Below, piece by piece: positions 1-7,302 of a stretch of 34,825 nt of DNA. The position numbers and the translations under genes were made by a program. The notes beneath the pieces were generated by a model. It saw only the letters and a list, made by a program, of their open reading frames with translations, searched no databases and was not told the origin of the DNA. The stretch covers positions 1 to 34,825 of the IMG/VR virus record IMGVR_UViG_3300034122_000835. One strand, given 5' to 3'. The DNA is from a virus. Numbering within the stretch: position 1 is the stretch's first letter; each line of letters starts with the position of its first letter.

Positions 1-21
1 TCTGGCTTTAGATTTATAATC

Positions 22-270
22 TCATCCATTTAGCTTACGCCTTTCACTAGGTGTTGTTGCTGCCCAAATTCCTTCAAGATTAGGTATGCTCAACGCATAC
101 TTCAAACAATCTGCTTGCATCCAACAGTCTCTACAAACAGCCTTTGCTTTCTCTACAACCTTTACGTCTCTGTAATCTTCAGGAAAGAAAAGATCTGGAT
201 CTTCTCCTGTACAAAGCTGTGTGCCGTTGAATGGATTAAATTGGCTGACCAAAAGATCCAAATTCTTCAA
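22..270 (-). CDS. whiB: WhiB-family Fe-S transcription regulator
   Basis: A small regulator that in this family binds a [4Fe-4S] cluster and the host RNA polymerase sigma subunit. From the start chosen here (82 aa) the four cluster cysteines are C20, C46, C49 and C55, giving the family pattern C-Xn-C-X2-C-X5-C, followed by the GIWAA beta-turn (67-71) and a basic tail (ERRKLNG). I chose the TTG at 270 because GGGAGGG lies 8 nt upstream and the length then equals normal WhiB proteins. The frame stays open to an ATG at 387, but that extension only reads the helicase gene out of frame and yields a spurious membrane-like segment. It overlaps the 3' end of the helicase gene by 35 nt and is last in the replication operon. 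Phage WhiB proteins can act as dominant regulators of host WhiB function; the target here is unknown. Confidence 0.88.
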   Translation of the reverse strand: MKNLDLLVSQFNPFNGTQLCTGEDPDLFFPEDYRDVKVVEKAKAVCRDCWMQADCLKYALSIPNLEGIWAATTPSERRKLNG

Positions 271-1471
271 AGCGACCACCCTCCCAATCCCATAGTAAGT
301 CGCTAGTAGCTGGACCGCAGTTACGGCTAGCAACAATGCGAAGTTCACGAGAAGTATCGTCTTCTTCATCTTGTTTTTGTAGTCCAAGGATTACATCTGA
401 GTCCTGGAAGAACGATGATGAATACCCAATAGCATCCGCAGATACTTGACGCTTCTTCATCTTCCACAAAAGAACCTGTGTTGACACTACAATAGGGATG
501 TTCTGTTTCTGAGCTAGTCTCTTTAAGTTACGTGTAATACTTGTTAGAGCCTGTGGAGTATTTGATTCACCGCTAGCCTCATCAACCATAAGGTATACAC
601 CGTCTACAAAAACAATGTCTGGCTTAGTCTTTTCAATCTTTGCGGCAAGCCCAGTTACAGTCATAGCGGAAGTTGAATCAGTAAGATAAAACTTGTGCAT
701 TGTTTCCATACGGTCTAGGGCAGCCTTATAGCGGCGTTCTTCATCTAAAGTTAGATTACCACGAACAAGCCTAGAGTGAGCAATTTTGGCACGCATAGCG
801 TCGTGTCGGTGTTGCTGCTCAATGTTGCTCATCTCAAACGATTGGAACATTGGAACAAAACCATCTTCATGTACGTTTACCGCAATTTGCATAGCAAGCA
901 CAGACTTACCAGTTTTAGGTGGAGCAATAATAGTAATTAGCTGACCTGGCTGTAAACCAGCAGTAGCTTCGTCGATAGTTCTAAACCCAGTACGAAAACC
1001 TAGCAAACCGCCGTCACGTGTTTTTATAGCAAGGTACTCTTCAAAACGAGCATTGGGATCTCTAGTAAGATCTACGTCATTGCTTTGACCTGCACCCTCG
1101 TCATAGATAGTAGCAACGCCGTGACTCATCTCAGCAATAGCTGCGTCATGGTTTCCTGAAGCAATAAACTCTGCTGCGTTTTGTACTACCTCAATTGCCT
1201 TTTGACGTTTGCGGTATTCTACAAGTTGATCTACTAAGTACTCTAACGAATCTTCTACAGCAAGTAATCGGTAAGTTGGGAAGTTATCTTTAACAGTAAC
1301 GGCACTTGGTACCTCTTGATACTTTGACCAATGTGTGCGTACAAATTTCCACACAGCCCTGTTCTCATCTACAAAAAACCAGCTGTCTTCTAACCCGGCT
1401 TCTAGGGCTGGAACAATTTCTCGTGTCCTAACAATCCGAGAGATTAATCTCTCTTCGTTATCTGCCGCCAT
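236..1471 (-). CDS. dnaB: DnaB-like replicative DNA helicase
   Basis: Hexameric ATP-driven helicase that unwinds DNA at the fork. The 411-aa protein has an all-helical N-terminal region (about 1-125), a linker, then a RecA-type ATPase core. Walker A is PPKTGKS (184-190), Walker B is the hydrophobic strand ending IVFVDG (286-291), and the VVSTQ strand near 328-332 fits the DnaB H3/H4 region. The C-terminal SRNCG segment (382-386) corresponds to the arginine-finger area of DnaB, with R383 as the candidate finger. It is slightly shorter than cellular DnaB (about 450-470 aa), as usual in phages. It overlaps the preceding gene by 14 nt and shares an operon with the loader at 2173-2853. A RadA- or gp41-type helicase is a less likely alternative. 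Confidence 0.9.
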   Translation of the reverse strand: MAADNEERLISRIVRTREIVPALEAGLEDSWFFVDENRAVWKFVRTHWSKYQEVPSAVTVKDNFPTYRLLAVEDSLEYLVDQLVEYRKRQKAIEVVQNAAEFIASGNHDAAIAEMSHGVATIYDEGAGQSNDVDLTRDPNARFEEYLAIKTRDGGLLGFRTGFRTIDEATAGLQPGQLITIIAPPKTGKSVLAMQIAVNVHEDGFVPMFQSFEMSNIEQQHRHDAMRAKIAHSRLVRGNLTLDEERRYKAALDRMETMHKFYLTDSTSAMTVTGLAAKIEKTKPDIVFVDGVYLMVDEASGESNTPQALTSITRNLKRLAQKQNIPIVVSTQVLLWKMKKRQVSADAIGYSSSFFQDSDVILGLQKQDEEDDTSRELRIVASRNCGPATSDLLWDWEGGRFEEFGSFGQPI

Positions 1472-1877
1472 TTATTAACGCCCCCAAATCCAAGTACCAA
1501 TGACCATAACGTAACCCACGCTCTGGTATGTCAATTACATTTTTTACTTCTGGACGATAGGGCAACTCCGCTACCAGGTCTGCAACAACGTTATACGCTT
1601 TTGCATAGTTAAACGGATTTGTACCTAGATTATCTAAATCCTCTAAAATTTCATCCATGTCTTTTTGAGAATAGTCGAACCCTACTAATTCTAGTCGGTA
1701 TTCGTACTTCTCAGCAAATCGCCAAAATTGGGATAGAGCTTGCCTATTGTACGTAACTTCTTCCGAAGTGATCGGTATACCAAGTACTCTACTAATTTTG
1801 GGCCTGCGATCCAAGATACAATCAAGAGTGACAACAACACGTAAAGGAGTATCATTAGAAATATCGCCCCCCTTCAT
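1458..1877 (-). CDS. Conserved-looking protein of unknown function, replication operon
   Basis: Not recognised. The 139-aa acidic protein has no signal peptide or membrane segment. Its N-terminal strand VVVTLDCILD superficially resembles HAD motif I (DxDx), but the second aspartate is not in place and no other HAD motif is evident, so I do not assign that family. It begins 2 nt after the SWIM-protein stop, with AGAGG 11 nt upstream, and overlaps the helicase gene by 14 nt. This indicates translational coupling in the replication operon. A role as a replisome or nucleotide-metabolism accessory would be guesswork. Confidence 0.75.
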   Translation of the reverse strand: MKGGDISNDTPLRVVVTLDCILDRRPKISRVLGIPITSEEVTYNRQALSQFWRFAEKYEYRLELVGFDYSQKDMDEILEDLDNLGTNPFNYAKAYNVVADLVAELPYRPEVKNVIDIPERGLRYGHWYLDLGALINGGR

Positions 1878-1879
1878 TT

Positions 1880-2176
1880 TTAAATAACCTCTATTTTGCC
1901 ATACTTAAAGAGAAAAGCTCTAAACAGTTCTGGATCTAAACTTGCCATAGAACTTTCAGCTTGACTCGCACGTGAAGACACCTCAACAGGGTAGATACCG
2001 TCGTTCTCTTCAATACGTGTTTTTACATAGCGCATATGCTTGCACACGCTGCGTGAGCCGTAACCGGCGCAATCACAACGAAGTTTTTTACTGTCGGTGT
2101 TGATCTGTACTTCGTGCACCCCTGTTTCAGAAAGAAAAATTTGAGCAATTTGCCATGACATGATAGCCTCTTTCAT
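1880..2176 (-). CDS. Small SWIM-type zinc-finger protein
   Basis: A 98-aa protein with a central SWIM signature, CxCx(n)CxH: LRCDC near residues 33-37 followed by VCKHM nine residues on. SWIM fingers bind zinc and mediate DNA or protein contacts. No enzymatic domain is attached, so it is probably a small adaptor of the replication or transcription machinery. The first ATG overlaps the loader stop as ATGA with GGAG upstream. A second in-frame ATG at 2161 (MSWQI) has AAAGAGG upstream and could be the true start. It lies between loader and helicase genes, suggesting a replication-linked role (inference). Confidence 0.8.
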   Translation of the reverse strand: MKEAIMSWQIAQIFLSETGVHEVQINTDSKKLRCDCAGYGSRSVCKHMRYVKTRIEENDGIYPVEVSSRASQAESSMASLDPELFRAFLFKYGKIEVI

Positions 2177-2853
2177 TTTCTACGATCTCCCCTCGCTGCT
2201 TTAACTTTTACTGGAACAAATGCTTCTAGAGCAAAGCTTCCCATAGGTTCTCCATAAACTCCGCCCCAATTCTCTAACTCAACGTTTGTAGTTACGATAG
2301 TTGGTAGCCCTGCATTAAATCTTGAACGCAATAAAGCGTCAAAGGTATTCTCAGCCCACTTAGAAGCTGTTCGGTATTCTTTACCAATATCGTCTAGAAC
2401 AAAAACTCTTACGTTATTCATTCTATCCGAATCACCATATAGCCCGTCAAGTAACAGCTGTGCGCCCTCATCAGGCTCATCCCATTGAGCTTTTTGCAAA
2501 CGTAAAAGCTTTGGATAGTCCATAAAAGCCCCTATACGATTTGGGAGCGTTCCTGGGGTGGCTAAGACTTCCCCTGAGATACCCCTAATAAGGCTCTGGA
2601 GAGCCGTAGAGGCGAGAGTAGTCTTTCCGTGACCTGGATTACCCACCAGGATAATTCCAAGCCCGCAGGATGGCGACCCTGCCTTTTGTATGATCTCGCC
2701 ATTGAGCACTCGCCCTACCCATTGTTGAACTTTTTCTACCGCAGGACTTTGCTCAAGATCAGAAAACTCCCACCCAATAGTTTTCATTGGGAAGCCTGCC
2801 TGTAAAATCTGTCTGCGCACACTTGGTGCGAGAGCCGATAGATCGTACATCAT
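2173..2853 (-). CDS. dnaC: DnaC-like AAA+ helicase loader
   Basis: AAA+ ATPase of the DnaC/IstB type, expected to deliver the DnaB-like helicase onto origin DNA. The 226-aa protein has Walker A GNPGHGKTT (71-79), Walker B VFVLDDIG (150-157) and a sensor-1 strand ending TTN (188-190). The N-terminal about 60 residues would contact the helicase. It overlaps the upstream HTH protein by 4 nt and the SWIM gene by 4 nt. The loader-before-helicase order is typical of phage replication modules. IstB of a transposon is excluded because no transposase gene is nearby and the neighbours are replication genes. Confidence 0.88.
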   Translation of the reverse strand: MMYDLSALAPSVRRQILQAGFPMKTIGWEFSDLEQSPAVEKVQQWVGRVLNGEIIQKAGSPSCGLGIILVGNPGHGKTTLASTALQSLIRGISGEVLATPGTLPNRIGAFMDYPKLLRLQKAQWDEPDEGAQLLLDGLYGDSDRMNNVRVFVLDDIGKEYRTASKWAENTFDALLRSRFNAGLPTIVTTNVELENWGGVYGEPMGSFALEAFVPVKVKAARGDRRK

Positions 2854-3749
2854 TCACCTCCGAGTAGTCTCAACATCTTTTCTTCATGTGCTGCGTAATC
2901 AACTGCTTCTTCGTCTGAGCTTGGTCGTGAAACAATTCCGTGAATTGTTGGGTAGTATGCAAAAAATCTTTGCCACAGTGGCTTTCCAATCCCAGCATCG
3001 TGTAGTGAACGAGGATCAGCAAAGAACATGCGCATTGCTTTAAGCAAAGCTACTCGCTGAGTACCTTCTGCAACCTGCTTGTTAATCCATGCTGCAACAT
3101 ACTTGCCGTTTACCTGAGAAGGTACGCCTGGAGCCGCTTTCTGAACTAGATCATAGAACTCTGCAACAAGATCATTAGTTGACCACAGTTCTTCTGGCGT
3201 GTTGAGTCTGTCTCGGCCGTCTCGTTGAGCCTTAACTGGCTTCTTGTACTTAGCATTAAGACGAGCCTGACGATCCTCAAGCTTGCCCACGGCGCCAGGA
3301 GTTGCCTCTGACTCCATAAACTTTTTCTTTACTGGTTCTTCTCCATCAAGATTCCAAGCCATCTCTTCCTCCTTAAGGGGCGCAGCCCCTATAGTTAAAG
3401 ATACGTTAGTATCTTTAACTATACTAGTACTAGTAGTTACACTACTAGCTGTATAGTTGTCTATATACAGGTGCCCTGAAAACCCGTTGTCGGGAGAAAT
3501 CATCTTTAAAGCGGCATCTGTAAACTTTAACTTAGAAATCCATTGCCCGTTATTTCTTATCCGAACAGACTGGACGTACTTAAGATCCTTAAGCTCATTT
3601 ATGGCAGCCTGAATAGCATCCCTACCTTCAGGGATTTCTTTAGTATCTTTTAGTTCGTCCGCCGAAATTACTCGGCCCTTTTCTACATAGTAGTAGAATA
3701 AGGATCTTGCTCTTAGTGATAGTTTTGGGTTTAAAATTGGTTTTAACAT
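2850..3749 (-). CDS. HTH replication-initiator-like protein with internal inverted-repeat region
   Basis: Probable origin-binding initiator or replisome organiser. The 299-aa product has an N-terminal winged-helix-like domain (about 1-85, with SLRARSLFYYYV and EGRDAIQAAINELKDLKYV reading as helix-turn-helix elements). A Ser/Thr/Val-rich linker follows (about 94-125), then a basic region and a C-terminal helical domain (about 185-299) that could bind the loader. The start ATG has a perfect AAGGAGG upstream. The DNA coding for the linker holds four consecutive inverted repeats and, just after them, a second perfect AAGGAGG placed before an in-frame ATG at 3362. That start would give a 170-aa C-terminal form. 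Initiator, loader, helicase is the order of lambda O, P plus DnaB. The family itself I infer from layout and HTH-like sequence. Confidence 0.75.
   Translation of the reverse strand: MLKPILNPKLSLRARSLFYYYVEKGRVISADELKDTKEIPEGRDAIQAAINELKDLKYVQSVRIRNNGQWISKLKFTDAALKMISPDNGFSGHLYIDNYTASSVTTSTSIVKDTNVSLTIGAAPLKEEEMAWNLDGEEPVKKKFMESEATPGAVGKLEDRQARLNAKYKKPVKAQRDGRDRLNTPEELWSTNDLVAEFYDLVQKAAPGVPSQVNGKYVAAWINKQVAEGTQRVALLKAMRMFFADPRSLHDAGIGKPLWQRFFAYYPTIHGIVSRPSSDEEAVDYAAHEEKMLRLLGGE
3376..3470. repeat. Four consecutive inverted repeats inside the initiator gene (candidate origin)
   Basis: Read on the plus strand: A, AGGGGC/GCCCCT at 3376-3381 and 3385-3390. B, a 15-bp perfect arm pair at 3390-3404 and 3409-3423 with a 4-nt loop. 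C, CTAGTAGT/ACTACTAG at 3430-3437 and 3441-3448. D, CTGTATA/TATACAG at 3449-3455 and 3464-3470. A direct double ACTAGT lies at 3423-3434. All four fall in the low-complexity linker of the HTH protein. The stems differ in sequence, so these are not classical iterons. Their density and position resemble an origin or a regulatory RNA region. Confidence 0.7.
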
Positions 3750-3770
3750 GTAACCCTCCTTATTACTATA

Positions 3771-4046
3771 TTAGCGTTTATCAATCCTATTTGGCAAACC
3801 ACGAAGTTCTCGTTGGTTTATTCCAACAAAGCTTTGCTCAACAAGCAAAGATAGTGATAGTCCTAGGAAAGTAGCAGCAAGGGTGTACACCCCTAGTAGC
3901 TTAAATTCCGCACCTTGGTTTAGGCAAACAAGAGCCCCTAATACAAGCCCCAATAAGCCACGCAATTTTCCTAATGGTCTGAATAGCCCTTCAATAGCTG
4001 TAAGAATACAGGCTATAGCAAGCGCTGAGATTATAATTATGTCCAT
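3771..4046 (-). CDS. Small membrane protein, probably leaderless
   Basis: The 91-aa protein has three hydrophobic segments: MDIIIISALAIACILTAIEG at the N terminus, LRGLLGLVLGALVCL in the middle and LLGVYTLAATFLGLSLSLLV later, followed by a charged tail ending NRIDKR. This size and three-segment layout is compatible with a class I holin, but no endolysin gene is adjacent and function is unassigned. An upstream TTG at 4082 is in frame, but it coincides with a consensus -35 hexamer. The predicted transcription start falls on or beside the ATG at 4046, so I place the start there. It is first in the replication operon. Confidence 0.7.
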   Translation of the reverse strand: MDIIIISALAIACILTAIEGLFRPLGKLRGLLGLVLGALVCLNQGAEFKLLGVYTLAATFLGLSLSLLVEQSFVGINQRELRGLPNRIDKR

Positions 4047-4053
4047 AGATATA

Positions 4054-4082
4054 ATTCTACTGCCTAAAGACAACCCTGTCAA
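4054..4082 (-). promoter_or_regulatory. Sigma-70/SigA-type promoter of the replication operon
   Basis: On the minus strand TTGACA (4082-4077) is followed by a 17-nt spacer and TAGAAT (4059-4054). That is a perfect -35 and a 5/6 match to -10. The tail-fibre stop codon TAG (4059-4057) is the first half of the -10 box. Seven bases downstream lies the ATG of the membrane protein, which predicts a leaderless transcript. Confidence 0.75.
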
Positions 4083-7000
4083 TATCGAAGCCTTGACCTT
4101 CGGTATATGTTGCTGGACTAAAGGTTACTGTAACAACGGCGTAGTAAGCACCGATGATTGTACTAACGCTGTACGTATCTGCTATGTAAGCCCAACGAGT
4201 AAGGTCAGTAATAGTTTTTGTTGTGGCTCTATTAGCATCAGTTACAACAACTGTATTTGCTGCCCCACTAGAATCATTTGGCTTTGATGTTGGGTCACCA
4301 GTAATATTATCTGTGTACACAGGAATAAGTGTTCCGTCAACAGTGTAAAAATCTGTACGTAACGTATAGCTTCCTGTAGAGTTTGAGTTTAGTGGTCTAA
4401 TAGCAACAGAGGTATAGTAGCTAGCATTTGCATCAATATAAATGTTAGGGCTAGAAATTTTAAACACTTTATTACCAGAAGATCCAGCGGTAACTACTCT
4501 TGCATAGGCTTGCCCATGGGTTACGTTATCGGAAAATAAAGATCCTAAAGCAATCCTACGTGTAAAGGTAGAATTAGTTACAGACCAATTACCTAAGCTT
4601 TCTTCAAAAGATGCATTAGGAATTAAAGATTCAGACAGATCTTCATATACTCCAGATGGGGTGCTTAAAGAAATTGAAAAACTACTTCCATTAGGTAATA
4701 CAAGTGGAAGAGTTTCATTTAAGCGAGAAAGCTTTGTACCATAGTTATAATACCAAAGGCTTTTACCACCAAAATCACTAGAATCTCTTACTCCATAAAT
4801 TGTTTTAGCGGCATTAACAGGCTTTAGGGGAATAGATGTTGCTAGTGTTGGATTAATAAACGGAGTAGCAATACGTCCGTACTCTGTTTGAACGCTACTT
4901 ACGTGAAAATATGTAGAGGTAGACCCAGAACTGTTTTCAACAGATAAGGTCCAAGAAAGTGATGTTGCACTTGCCTCTAAAGAATAAACACTTGAAATTC
5001 TTGTCCAATAAGATTCTTGTCCGCTAGGTACCGTCGTTGTAGTTCCATTTAGTGTGTAAGACGCAACGGCACCACGAACATACATAGATACTATAACTGA
5101 TTCCCCACCTAAAGCTGCCCAAGGTAGGTAAGCTGTACCACTAAGTGTTGTTGAGGTTGTATAGGCTATCTTTCCAAAATGAGAGTGGTATGCATCAAAA
5201 GGCCCCATGCTATTGTCTGTAGAGACCCTAGTAAGAGTTCCTGTAGAACTATAGTCAGTTGTATTTGTTGCAAAAATAGAGTTTGAAGAATAGTTATATC
5301 GGGTTCTCTTTTCCCACAAACAATCGTTAATTGAATAGAATTGTTCGGTTGTTGGGTCTACTGGGATTGGCGCACCACTACCAGAAAAGTAACTGCTTGC
5401 CTCGTTAGCCCCCTCTAAAATAGTGCCATCTAACCAGTATCTATCTCCCGCTATATTGTTTGTAAAATAAACGCTAATTTTTGCTACAGGATTTCCTGAA
5501 TCAATCGCGTAGGAAGGTGCAAGTGCCGCAACTTGTATTTTTGTTGGAGCAGTTGTTGATAAAGTAATAGGGGTAGAATCAACGTAATTTACAGAAGTTG
5601 GGTAATATTGACCGTCTACGTCTGAAAGAACAGTAGGCTGATCGCTAGTAGATGTAGGAGTTGAAAACTCAATTCTAGCTACCGCTGTTCTAGCAGCGCT
5701 GCCTTCAACGTAACCGCTAAATGTTATATATCGTCCTTGATCTACAGGAATCCAATCACTAACAAAAGCTGCATTACCTGAAGCAGTAGATGTAAGTCTG
5801 CAAGCTTTTGTTTCGTAAATAACGGCAGAAGTATTGGACGCGTCTGCGTACAGAGTTCCATTATATGCGGCCCAACTACCAACTCCATTTTCAAAACCAG
5901 GATTAGTAATGTAATTCTCTTTTTCTCCGTGCAGAGCAATAGTTACTTGTTTTGCGTCTTGGTATTCAAAACTTTTTTCTGCTGGGGCAAATTGAAGCAT
6001 ATCTAACGCATAACTGCTTGCTGCAGAAGATGCTGGTGTAATAGTAAGGGTAATTTTAGCCCGTGCTGCTGTAATTGGAGATACAGTGCCATTTCTTCCT
6101 GACGAGGATACAGTAGTAAATTCTTTCCAATCAGTTGTTGTAGTTACTGATGTTCCTGCAGAAGTTGTGCTTAATAGATTTCCGTATTTATCATACCAAC
6201 TAATTACGCCAGTAATAGTAGCGGCAGCAGAAGAATCGTAGTGTTTAATCCATCCGCTAAACACGTATCGTTTATTTGGCTCAACAACAATACCTGAAGT
6301 AATTATGTTGTTTGCTGAGCTAGGTAGAGAAAGAGTAACAGCTGTAGTTGCAGCGGTGTTTAGCCTTCCAAATTTTACTTTTCTAGGTTGAAACAGTGGG
6401 TCGTAAATTACTGACGAAGGAGCTACAAATGAAGTTGTAGAGTAGTCTACGGCAGTAAAGGTTCCGCTACTTGTGCCCCATCTTCCTGTAGATTCTTCAA
6501 AAGAAGAGTCGTTATAGTCAAGCATAAGATTGTGCCCTAATAAAACTTCATTTGACCAATGTGTAAGGGCAGTTGTGTATACAGATACCCCTAGAGAAGT
6601 ACCTTTAGCAGCGTTAACACGAGACCCTGTTGAGTATAAAGTTCTATGATAATGATCACCTAAAGATGCTTCGTATTCAAAACCTAACTCGTTAATTTTA
6701 TACTTTAGTAGATCAGAAGGAGTATAGATTGTGTTTGAACTAAAATTTAAAAGGGCAGCTTCGGTACGCAGTTTATCATAATAAAAACCAACAACATTTA
6801 AAGTTGTTAAAAAATCATCTTGGTTATTTTCACCAACTGCTTCTCCAACATACTCTACTGGGTTAAGCCAAGCTTTTGGCAACCAACGTGAAATTTGTTC
6901 TCCTGTTTCAGCATAAGGAACTGAAACTTCGTAATCTTCTCCGCAATTAATCCAGCGTGTTCCGTTAAATACCCAAAGAGAATACCAAACTTCATATCCA

Positions 7001-7290
7001 GTTTCAGCATAGTTTACATCAGTGTATCCGCTTGTAATTGTTGCGTAAGTACCGCCAGTTAACATAATTGCGTCATCTGGGTTGTCTAAGCTTCCTACAT
7101 AACTTTTTACAAGCTTCCAATGCGTAGGACTAGCCTCGTCAGGGTCTGGAGTAATAGTTCCCCAACTAATAACATTAGTACCATAGTCATATGCCCAAAC
7201 AGTCAGTCCAGAAGAATAATACGCACTAGTTGAAGCTAATTCTCCGTATTTAAAACCAGAACCATATTTATTATATCCATACTTTGCCAT
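4057..7290 (-). CDS. Tail fibre with gpI-like N-terminal region and carbohydrate-binding-like modules
   Basis: A 1077-aa distal tail protein, probably for receptor binding. The N-terminal 110 residues are Tyr/Trp-rich. Residues about 130-235 (SRWLPKAWLNPV onward, rich in helices with LLKYKINELGFEYE) resemble the gpI-type baseplate-to-fibre connector, which matches its place right after the gpJ-like gene. The remainder is beta-rich Ser/Thr sequence with jelly-roll-like modules. Three carry the signature N-x-x-F-E-x-x-x-G-x-W near residues 263, 467 and 893, and a weaker fourth lies near 673. These look like CBM4/9-type sugar-binding folds. It starts 12 nt after the previous stop, and its stop codon overlaps a promoter. 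No chaperone gene follows it. Confidence 0.8.
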   Translation of the reverse strand: MAKYGYNKYGSGFKYGELASTSAYYSSGLTVWAYDYGTNVISWGTITPDPDEASPTHWKLVKSYVGSLDNPDDAIMLTGGTYATITSGYTDVNYAETGYEVWYSLWVFNGTRWINCGEDYEVSVPYAETGEQISRWLPKAWLNPVEYVGEAVGENNQDDFLTTLNVVGFYYDKLRTEAALLNFSSNTIYTPSDLLKYKINELGFEYEASLGDHYHRTLYSTGSRVNAAKGTSLGVSVYTTALTHWSNEVLLGHNLMLDYNDSSFEESTGRWGTSSGTFTAVDYSTTSFVAPSSVIYDPLFQPRKVKFGRLNTAATTAVTLSLPSSANNIITSGIVVEPNKRYVFSGWIKHYDSSAAATITGVISWYDKYGNLLSTTSAGTSVTTTTDWKEFTTVSSSGRNGTVSPITAARAKITLTITPASSAASSYALDMLQFAPAEKSFEYQDAKQVTIALHGEKENYITNPGFENGVGSWAAYNGTLYADASNTSAVIYETKACRLTSTASGNAAFVSDWIPVDQGRYITFSGYVEGSAARTAVARIEFSTPTSTSDQPTVLSDVDGQYYPTSVNYVDSTPITLSTTAPTKIQVAALAPSYAIDSGNPVAKISVYFTNNIAGDRYWLDGTILEGANEASSYFSGSGAPIPVDPTTEQFYSINDCLWEKRTRYNYSSNSIFATNTTDYSSTGTLTRVSTDNSMGPFDAYHSHFGKIAYTTSTTLSGTAYLPWAALGGESVIVSMYVRGAVASYTLNGTTTTVPSGQESYWTRISSVYSLEASATSLSWTLSVENSSGSTSTYFHVSSVQTEYGRIATPFINPTLATSIPLKPVNAAKTIYGVRDSSDFGGKSLWYYNYGTKLSRLNETLPLVLPNGSSFSISLSTPSGVYEDLSESLIPNASFEESLGNWSVTNSTFTRRIALGSLFSDNVTHGQAYARVVTAGSSGNKVFKISSPNIYIDANASYYTSVAIRPLNSNSTGSYTLRTDFYTVDGTLIPVYTDNITGDPTSKPNDSSGAANTVVVTDANRATTKTITDLTRWAYIADTYSVSTIIGAYYAVVTVTFSPATYTEGQGFDIDRVVFRQ

Positions 7291-7302
7291 TTACGCCCCC
7301 AA

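Noticed and set aside
271-387. N-terminal membrane segment of the WhiB protein
   Set aside because: It is the out-of-frame reading of the helicase C terminus; a shorter WhiB with its own ribosome-binding site explains the gene.
1458-1877. HAD-family phosphatase
   Set aside because: Only a vague motif I; the second aspartate and the later motifs are missing.
3771-4046. Confident holin call
   Set aside because: Three hydrophobic segments fit, but no lysis gene is adjacent and it lies at the head of replication genes.
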